Origin: Sepiola atlantica | Lineage: Eukaryota; Mollusca; Cephalopoda; Sepiida; Sepiolidae | Assembly: GCA_963556195.1 (NCBI GenBank) | Contig: OY744529.1 | Location: 63,536,580 to 63,600,579, forward strand | DNA: 64,000 bases | Direction: 5' to 3' | Part shown: positions 57,121-64,000 of the stretch, in pieces | Layout: each line of letters begins with the position of its first letter | How positions within the stretch are numbered: the stretch's first letter is position 1 | Made by a program: the position numbers and the translations under genes | Notes under the pieces: generated by a model | Database searches by the model: none | Told to the model about the DNA's origin: nothing | Seen by the model: only the letters and a program-made list of their open reading frames with translations

Positions 57121-57576
57121 TATTATTTGGATTATTCTGATTACTGTTTGCATCTTGGATGTGATTCTTACAATGTTTCGGCCAATGTAACCTCCGACCT
57201 TCTTCAGGTGCATCTTGTCAAATTCGGGAATCTTTAATCACATAGACTCATGGCGAATTGAATAAAGTACTAAGTAATAATCAATTCTAAGTGACAGTCT
57301 TCTGGTGGTTGAAGGTTCGATCCTTAGTACAGGCAATACTAAGAATATAATTAAGAATTACTTAAGACTTCTATCTGGTCAAAAACAAAAAACAATCTAC
57401 TTCTATGGATGAAATAAAGGGTTTAGTTCGAAATTCTGTACAGATTTACAAGTTTCACATAACTATTCCTGAGTTTGACAAGACGCACCTGAAGAAGGTC
57501 GGAGGTTACATAGGTCGAAACATTGTGAGAATAACATCCAAGATGAGAACTGTAGTCTGAATAATCTAAATAATAC
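57121..57576. mobile_element. Inverted-repeat element, about 112-bp arms
   Basis: CAATGTAACCTCCGACCTTC-TTCAGGTGCATCTTGTCAAA (left) is inverted at 57474-57520 (GTTTGACAAGACGCACCTGA-AGAAGGTCGGAGGTTACAT). The arms extend to the TATTATTTGGATTATTCTGA end. It ends 115 bp before exon 7. The superfamily is unknown. Confidence 0.8.
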
Positions 57577-57691
57577 AAATTATCAATCCTCATCTCAAAA
57601 ATTTCAAAACATTATTTTATCTTGTATACTTTTCTTGTCTTTGTTCATGAATAACTCAAAGGATTTTCTTTGTTTTTTTGCTCATTTCCAG

Positions 57692-57773
57692 TTTTGTATG
57701 AAAAAGGAATCTTTTCTGGAACCGCCAATCTCTGTCGACTGCGAACACAACTCCTCTTGCATGCTGAGAAAAT
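57692..57773 (+). CDS. CCDC87: CCDC87-like gene, exon 7 (last seen in window)
   Basis: Exon of 82 nt after CTCATTTCCAG and before GTATGA. The G from exon 6 gives Val, followed by LYEKGIFSGTANLCRLRTQL and LLHAEK. The G-(I/V)F-(S/T)-x-(T/S)A-x-L-x-RL pattern aligns with the GVFTESATLTRLAASLA block of vertebrate CCDC87. This is the clearest single-block match. The exon ends in phase 2, so at least one more exon must follow; I found no candidate continuing this block between 57774 and 64000, which suggests it lies beyond the window. The donor GTATGA is weaker than the others. Confidence 0.8.
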
Positions 57774-58295
57774 GTATGAATTTTTGGTTTTTATTTCAAG
57801 TTTTGTTGTGACTAAATATTGTCTACCTTATTTTTAGGCATAAATCAAAATATTTTTATACCCAAATTTAAGCAGAAATAGTAATACTTGAATATCGAAA
57901 TTTATTTTTATTCAAGCATATTTTCATTGAATATGATAAGTATTCTATGTATATTGCCACAATAATTTATCTTTAATATGTTTTAGTGAATAAGAAAAAA
58001 TGTCTCCATTCTAACAGTTTTCTTAGCTCGAATAAGTATTTAAAAAAAACTGAAGTGAAATAAAATGTGTCTATACCAATCACATAGTGGAAGGAAAAAA
58101 ACTAAAAAATAGGCTAGTCCGAATCAAGTATCAATATGTCAGACAGATTGCTATTTGGGTCTCACTTTGGAAATCCGACAAGATAACTTTATATTTTAGA
58201 TGTATGTATATTCATCAAATAAGACATTCTGTGTTTATTTGATCTGTTGATCAATCTTTCCAAAGTTTAAAAAAATAAGTAAAGTAAATAAAATC
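57774..58295. other. No gene recognised (intron after exon 7)
   Basis: AT-rich intronic sequence; no continuation exon found. Confidence 0.5.
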
Positions 58296-58299
58296 TTTC

Positions 58300-58712
58300 C
58301 GAGGTCTCACACTGTCTGCCAAGCTTCAGCCCCTCTTATAGTGTCGCAGTGTTGCATGCCTGCGCTTGTTTACAAGTATTTTTACGATGAACTTACTGCA
58401 CTTGTATCCCTTCAACAAAAATATGGTGACTAACCTGACTAGCAGCAAAATCCCACCCCTTCACTGTAGAGATACCTAGATGCCGGAAGATTTTCTACTC
58501 TAATAGCCTTTTTCCTCGGACTGCTTGCCTTTGGAATTCTCTTCCTGTTTCTCCGAGTGTACCAACATGCAGAAATTTAAATGCATGTGAACAAACATCT
58601 TGCTGCATAACTCTCCACCCAGATAACCCTTTATAAATCTGGCCCCTATCACAGTAACCCTTACGCTTCAGTGGCAATATGCCTTGTTTGGGGTGAACAA
58701 AAAATTAAAAAA
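58300..58712 (+). pseudogene. LINE ORF2 C-terminal relic, + strand
   Basis: Homologous in opposite orientation to the 59490-60575 and 20312-21115 copies: VACLRLFTSIFTMNLLHLYP, PLHCRDT, then TNMQKFKCM-like sequence with stops. It ends in TATGCCTTGTTTGGGGTGAA. Confidence 0.75.
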
Positions 58713-58810
58713 AAATTTTTTTGATAAAAGTCATGTTCTCTTGAACAATATTTTTCGTTTATTTCTCAAGTCATTTTCTTCAGGAATTGTAAACCTATGC
58801 ATATATTTTG

Positions 58811-59066
58811 TATCATTTGGATTATTCAGACTGATATTCTCATCTTATTTGTTATATTCACAACGTTTTGATTTGTGTAATCTCCGACCTTCTTCAGCTG
58901 CATCTGACATATGACAAGAGTTCAACGTAAAAATTCCCATGTTCGTCTAGAAGGTTCCCAAGTTCGAAATGATGTACCTGAAGAAAGTCGAAGGTTATAT
59001 CTACGTTAACGGTGTGAATATAACAACCAATATGAGAATGTTAGTCCGAATAATCCAAGCAATACA
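58811..59066. mobile_element. Second inverted-repeat element of the 57.1-kb family
   Basis: Left arm (TTTGGATTATTCAGACTGAT, TAATCTCCGACCTTCTTCAG) and right arm (CTGAAGAAAGTCGAAGGTTA, GTCCGAATAATCCAAGC) pair with mismatches over about 95 bp. It is the same family as 57121-57576 with a shorter loop. It lies between two LINE copies. Confidence 0.75.
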
Positions 59067-59489
59067 AATTAAAATCCTCACATCTCAAAAAATCTGAAAC
59101 AGATGCATATAGTTTGATTAAATACAGAAAACATGAATGAAAGAAAATTTTTTGTAGCATTGAACGAAAAAGACAAATTTGAATTGGAAATAGATCGAGT
59201 GGCATAATTCAATTCAAATCATATGTGGCCGCGATTATGTAAATAATGACTACAGAGTCTGAAATCACATCATGCAATTTCTAACAAATTCAAATTTTTC
59301 TCTTTTTTTAATGTTAAAAAGATGTCCTTTTATTTGTTCTTTCCGTATTTCATATGCTGGGTCAAATCAGAACTGGCATATCAGCTGTGATACCCTTTTG
59401 ACGAGGTTGAGTATACCAAAGCTTGATGAGCTCCTGGCAGTCAGTTGACTACGTTGGTTTAGCCACATTGAAGGGAGCGATTTTTTTTT

Positions 59490-60575
59490 TTTTTTTAACA
59501 AAGTTCACCCTAAACAAGGCAGATCGCCACTGTAGACGTAAGGGGCTACTGAGAATTAGTGTGTAGGTTTTGGGGGTCATCCTAAGTTGAGAGCTGTGCT
59601 GCGAAATGTCTGTTTACATTAGTTTTAAATTTCTGCATGTCGGTACAGTTGGGGAAACAGGAAGCAGGGAGGAAATTCCAGAGGCCGGCAGTATGAGGAA
59701 AGAAGCTATTTGAGTAGAAAGCTCTCTGGCATCTGGGGACCTCCACAGTGAATGGATGGGATTTAGCTAATTATCGGGTTAGTTTAGTGTATTTACGTCG
59801 AGCGGGCACTAGAGCAGCAAGTTCATCGGAGCACAATCCATTGAAGTATTTGTAAAACAAGCACAAGGATGCTACATTACAGCGATGGGACAGGGACTGG
59901 AGCTTGGTTGACAGTGAGGGACCTATTAGGTTGGCGACTCTTTTTTGGACCTTGTCTAAAAGAGAGAGACCAGTAGATGATGCACCAGCCCAGATGTGGC
60001 AACAATACTCCATGCATGGGCGGATGGTGGCTTTGTAGAGATATAGGATAATGTCAGGTGTGAGAAGTTTACTAGCACGGTAGAGGGAGCCCACCTTTTT
60101 TGCAGCAGCCTTGGCAATGTCTTCAATGTATTTCTTCCAATTCATGTTACCTGTGAAAGTTAAGCTGAGGAGTTTGAACTTTGGACTCTCAGGTAGGGTG
60201 TTTTTTGCCATGGCAATCGATGGTTGAAGAGGTTTCTTGTAGTTCTTGAAGTAAAGGAGCTTCCTCTTTGCAGCATTAAATGTTACCATCTATTTATGAC
60301 CCCATTCCACTACAGACTGGATGTTACTTTCTAAGGATTCAGCCATTGCCTTGGATATGTGCGTGTCGGTTTTGCCCACATGACGAGAGTAGAGCATGGT
60401 GTCGTCAGCAAATATACCTATCTCAGACTCAATGTCATCAGGGGGGTCGTTTATAAAAATCAGGAACAGTAAAGGTCCAAGAATCGATCCCTGGGGTACA
60501 CCAGCATTTATGTCATGTTGCTTAGATGAGCGTCCAACGAGGACAACCTGGATCTTTCTTTTGGTTATTTTCCAT
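59490..60575 (-). pseudogene. LINE reverse transcriptase, C-terminal 350 codons
   Basis: On the minus strand: INAGVPQGSILGPLLFLIFI-ND (RT motif with PQGS-x-LGP-LLF), IGIFADDTMLYSRHVGKTDT (catalytic FADD), then VVEWGHK, a stop where Trp is usual, and MVTFNAAKRKLLYF. It continues as LLSLTFTGNMNWKKYI, AAAKKVGSLYRASKLLTPDI, ATIRPCMEYCCHIWAG, LLDKVQKRVANLIGPS, and CNVASLCLFYKYFNGLCSDE. A 172-codon frame (59771-60289) is open after the stop; downstream (59490-59770) decays. This is the longest LINE copy here and is 5'-truncated. Jockey/CR1-like; clade uncertain. Confidence 0.9.
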
Positions 60576-60787
60576 CATGGTCGATTTTTTTTTTGGCAAG
60601 TGGTCGCTAAGTTTTAGAATAAAAAAGGTGAGGCCCCTGTTAAAATTAAAAAAATTACCCCCCTTATTTATATTTAAAACGAAAATAAACTAAATTGGAT
60701 GAGTAAAAAAACAATGCCCCTACCCCAATTTTTCCGTCCCAAAATTTAGAAACTATTTGATGATACGTCTTGATTTACCGATAACTG
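60576..60787. other. No gene recognised
   Basis: Sequence upstream of the truncated LINE; nothing assignable. Confidence 0.5.
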
Positions 60788-60975
60788 GCCAGGAAGTGGG
60801 TGCTCATTTTATGTTAAATTTATATAGGAAAGTGATCCTCCAACTTAAAATCTAAAATATTTTATAATTGTTTTTACTTTCTTTTTTGTTGATATTTTTT
60901 CAGGCTGTTTACATGTAATCGCAAATAAAAAGTAGAATTTGAAGTTTTTGAGGAGGTAAAGTACGCCGGGTGTGA
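60788..60975. repeat. Half-copy of the foldback nested in the hAT element
   Basis: TTTATGTTAAATTTATATAG, CCTCCAACTTAAAATCTAAA and TTTACATGTAATCGCAAATA-AAAAGTAGAAT match 51520-51640 in order. Confidence 0.7.
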
Positions 60976-63900
60976 TAGTAAACATTTACCAATTTTTTAT
61001 TTTGTTTCTTACAAAGCATACAATACCTTAAACGTAACACTAAGTCCGTATGGCAAAGAAGCAACATCCCTTAAAAATAAAAAAAAATCCGCTCGCCTCC
61101 TGCCAGAAGTAAGGCTCATAAATTGTGGTGTAGGGCCATATCGTCCGAGTCTGGCTGTGACAATGTCGCTTGCCAGGGGAGTGTGAACTTGGTGGTCCAC
61201 ACCATGAGTACTTTTCTGAAAGGGCTCTTTTCATCCTGGCACAGTACCTAGCTCCCCAAGTGGCAAACGATAGGCACATTCCCTTAATAAAAGGGTTTAT
61301 ACCCGGTTGGGTATTTATACCCAGTTTGGAATTACGGCGGCGTTAATAGGCATCATTAATTTTCTCCTGAGAATCAATTGTCTCGCTGGAACCATCAGTT
61401 GGAATTGAAGGCCGGTAATGAGGGAATAAACATTCCTTTATATATAGAAAAATATATTTATTTTTGCATTCTGAAAAGAACAATTAGAAACTCAAAGTCG
61501 AGTTGGGCTGGCTCGTACGACCAACCGTTTTGTACAAAGCAAAACCCAAACTGTTCTTTTTTCTCTCGCTGTAATAAAAACGAGAGAGAAAGAGAAGGAA
61601 AGAGACGCAGTATGCATGAAAAAGAAATGGAAGTAAAGAGAAAGTCACTGATGCTCTCAATTAAACAGTCGCAAGTGACAGGTTCATTTGACCTTTAATC
61701 CGGCAGCCGACTGTTTCAAAATGATATTTAAGTTGTCATCTCGATCACACCTGAATCTTGAATTGCATTCGCCATGTTTAGTACATCAATAACACATTTT
61801 CGATTCTATGTATCTCCGTACGAGTACAAAGAATGTCTGGTGCAAAGCTTTTAAATGTGGGGATCTCTAGCTCCCACAAAAGGGTCACTATCCTTGTTAC
61901 ATTGTTACTTTCAGTAAGAAAGTGTTCCACAATCTGCAGTAGGCGGTGATCGTTTAAATTCAGTAGCCTGTGTATTTTGTATTTTAAACATACAAAAATG
62001 TCGGTCAACACATAAGAAAATCTGAAACATGATTTCTTTCATTGAAATATGTTTATTTACAGAAATAATTAATAGTGAAAAGAAAAATATTTGTCCCAAA
62101 ATATGAATTTTTTAATTAGAAATTTAGTATTTTTTATTTTTTAAACGTCTTGGAATTTTTAAAACTACTCAAATAGATTTTTATTTAATATTCGTATTCA
62201 TTTAAATAAACATAATAACCGATTTTGAAGTATAAACTTTAATTCTAGCCAGAAATTATGTTTAAAGTGACAGCTTAAAGGCTTCAAAATCACTTTCGCA
62301 TCTCTTCACGACACAAAGAAATCGCCGTGGCAACCATTCTTGTTAAAATAGATATTGAGTATTTTTTCATGCTGAAATTGTAAAAAAAAACTTTCAGAGA
62401 AACATCACCAGGACGGAATAAAGGAAGAAAATAATTGTTTTTCTGGTATAAATATGTTAATTAATTTTTTAACGAAAAAAAAATCCATTTGTGCAAACCA
62501 ATAATGATCCCTAAATAATGGCTTGCAAAAAGTGGTAACGCAGAAAGCTTATTGAAGATAAGGTTAAAAGTTCAACGACACTAAAATTGAAAAAAAAACT
62601 TTCGATGAAGCGAGAAACGACCCATGTATGTGATCTGAATTGAGTATAGTTATAGTTAATTACAGATATGTAGGGATGAAATGTATTTGTCAGGTTTTTG
62701 TTTTGTATTATATTTTAAAAAAAACAATATTAATACCTGTTTTTAAGAAAAAGTTCTCTTTGCGTAGTAGTCAGGCTAAGACACCATTTTGAATATGATT
62801 TGAGGTGTTCTGTATTCTATTCTAGCATTCTGAAGAATGATTAAAACTATTAGGAGTAGCGAGAATGCACTGCTAAAATTAGACCATTCTGATATTCTCT
62901 TATTCTTCGAATACATTCAGGATGCCAGATAGAATATACGTGAAATTGTAGGAGTGTTTTGTTTATTTTAGAGATTTAGTGTAGTATGTAGGGAATAGTA
63001 TGAGTTAAAAAATGAAATGATAAACAGTGACTTAATAATAATTATATTGATTAAGGAAATCACATGGTGAGTGTAGTGGGAGTACTTAATAATAGGAGAG
63101 TGAAACTCTTTGCTACCTTCTTTGTTGGAGTACATATTTGAGAGAAGCAGTTTATTCGGATTCAATGTAATAATGTGTAAACAGGGACAAAATGTATGCA
63201 TAGTTTCGTGAAACATGTTTTAGGAAGTGCTTTTGGTGTTGAGTTGAAAAGATTTGCATAGGAAGTGTTCGCTTATTTACCTATGGTGTCTGAAGTGACA
63301 CGGGAAAAATATGTCTTTACTTTATTAATATAATATAAGTGTATATACATGAAAGTATATATATGTATGTGCGTGTATGTATGTATGATGGTTGCAAACT
63401 CGTGTTTTAACATTGTCATTGCTTGACTATTTGCAGTAACCTTGAATTTTTCAAGCAATGTGTGAAACTTTTTTAATTGAAGAAAGGTTTGCACAGAACC
63501 AATCACACTCTCTAGCAATTGCCACCCTGACACTAAAAGAAGAGCAGGTCTACATCATTGGAAGCAATATATATATATAAAGGAAACTTTTGCTTAAGTA
63601 GCCCTGCTAGTTTATAATAAGAGTTTTTATTCTTTAGTATAGCAAGAAATAAAATGTAGAATAACGAATAAAGACATCACCTTAAAACGGAGTAATAATG
63701 TAAGTAAATCTAAGAGTGCTTACACAGACAACAGTTTTTTGATGCCATTAGAAATTTTCGTATTTGTAACAAACACAACAATTTTATTGGCTAATGAACA
63801 GCAATGAGTAACCAATGAAAAAGATTGGTGTAGATCGGGAAGTGTGTCTTACTGATGGAAATATCAGGGTTGTATACAGTATGAAATAGATTGGATTTTT

Positions 63901-64000
63901 AATTTTTGTTTGCAAACAACACAGAGTAATAATTTACATAAATGATTGGCTTGTCAGAATCAAATATCGATTTATCAGATGCATTGTTATATGTGTCTAA
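60976..64000. other. No gene recognised
   Basis: Mostly AT-rich, with a GA-rich patch at 61570-61610. The piece at 62275-62300 (AAAGGCTTCAAAATCACTTT) is shared with 6056. Small frames carry no recognisable domains. I saw no exon continuing the CCDC87-like gene. Confidence 0.5.

Noticed and set aside
57774..64000. Further CCDC87-like exons
   Set aside because: No AG-flanked segment in phase 2 with continuing similarity was found by eye; the gene probably continues beyond the window.

Overview
This window is eukaryotic and looks like a large, AT-rich, repeat-dense invertebrate genome. It is most likely a lophotrochozoan mollusc and plausibly a cephalopod. That is inference, based on very long introns, many long (TA)n tracts, decayed Gypsy, LINE, hAT and Tc1/mariner-type copies, and tRNA-derived SINEs. 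There are no bacterial-style operons. Almost every long open frame is a transposon remnant or low-complexity sequence.

The one host gene I can support is on the + strand. Seven short exons (19137-19301, 29064-29136, 37618-37661, 44873-44995, 53312-53386, 54043-54139, 57692-57773) each have an AG acceptor and a GT donor and join in one continuous reading frame. The 659 nt encode about 219 residues whose blocks match, in order, the N-terminal part of coiled-coil domain-containing protein 87 (CCDC87). The start may lie in exon 1 or upstream. The transcript leaves the window after 57773 in phase 2, and I found no further exon before 64000.

Layout. 1-1.1 kb: AT-rich stretch bounded by an 18-bp inverted repeat. 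1.2-1.9 kb: direct duplication. 2.2 kb: LINE fragment. 6.2-6.7 kb: Gypsy fragments on both strands. 7.9-8.4 kb: Tc1/mariner relic. 8.7-9.1 kb: minisatellite carrying a U2 snRNA-like core. 9.3 kb: small MITE. 11.3-14.5 kb: LTR element on the - strand with a tRNA-Trp-type primer site and a 34-bp repeat core. 15-19 kb: Helitron-like ends. 19.4 kb: U2-derived repeat. 20-21.1 kb: LINE pieces with a MITE inserted. 22.5 kb: foldback element. 23.2 kb: GIY-YIG retroelement piece. 24.2-28.3 kb: decayed Gypsy with an antisense Gypsy insert. 30.3-31 kb: LINE tail and (ATC)n. 32 kb: two U2-derived pieces. 37.76-42.65 kb: 79-bp satellite of 62 copies inside intron 3. 43.3-43.8 kb: 18S rRNA pseudogene. 44.2 kb: Tc1/mariner-derived MITE. 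45.4-46.8 kb: nested palindromes. 47.8-49.6 kb: SINEs and (TA)n. 50.2-52.3 kb: hAT-like element with 8-bp target duplication. 54.2-54.7 kb: inverted copy of the U2-core minisatellite. 56.5-60.6 kb: LINE copies and inverted-repeat elements. 61-64 kb: nothing recognised.

The most unusual items are the repeated use of a U2 snRNA segment in several repeats, the strictly 79-bp-registered intronic satellite with higher-order structure, the nested palindrome cluster, and the degraded 18S rDNA insertion. All family assignments come from reading the sequence and recalled family features. No database search was run.
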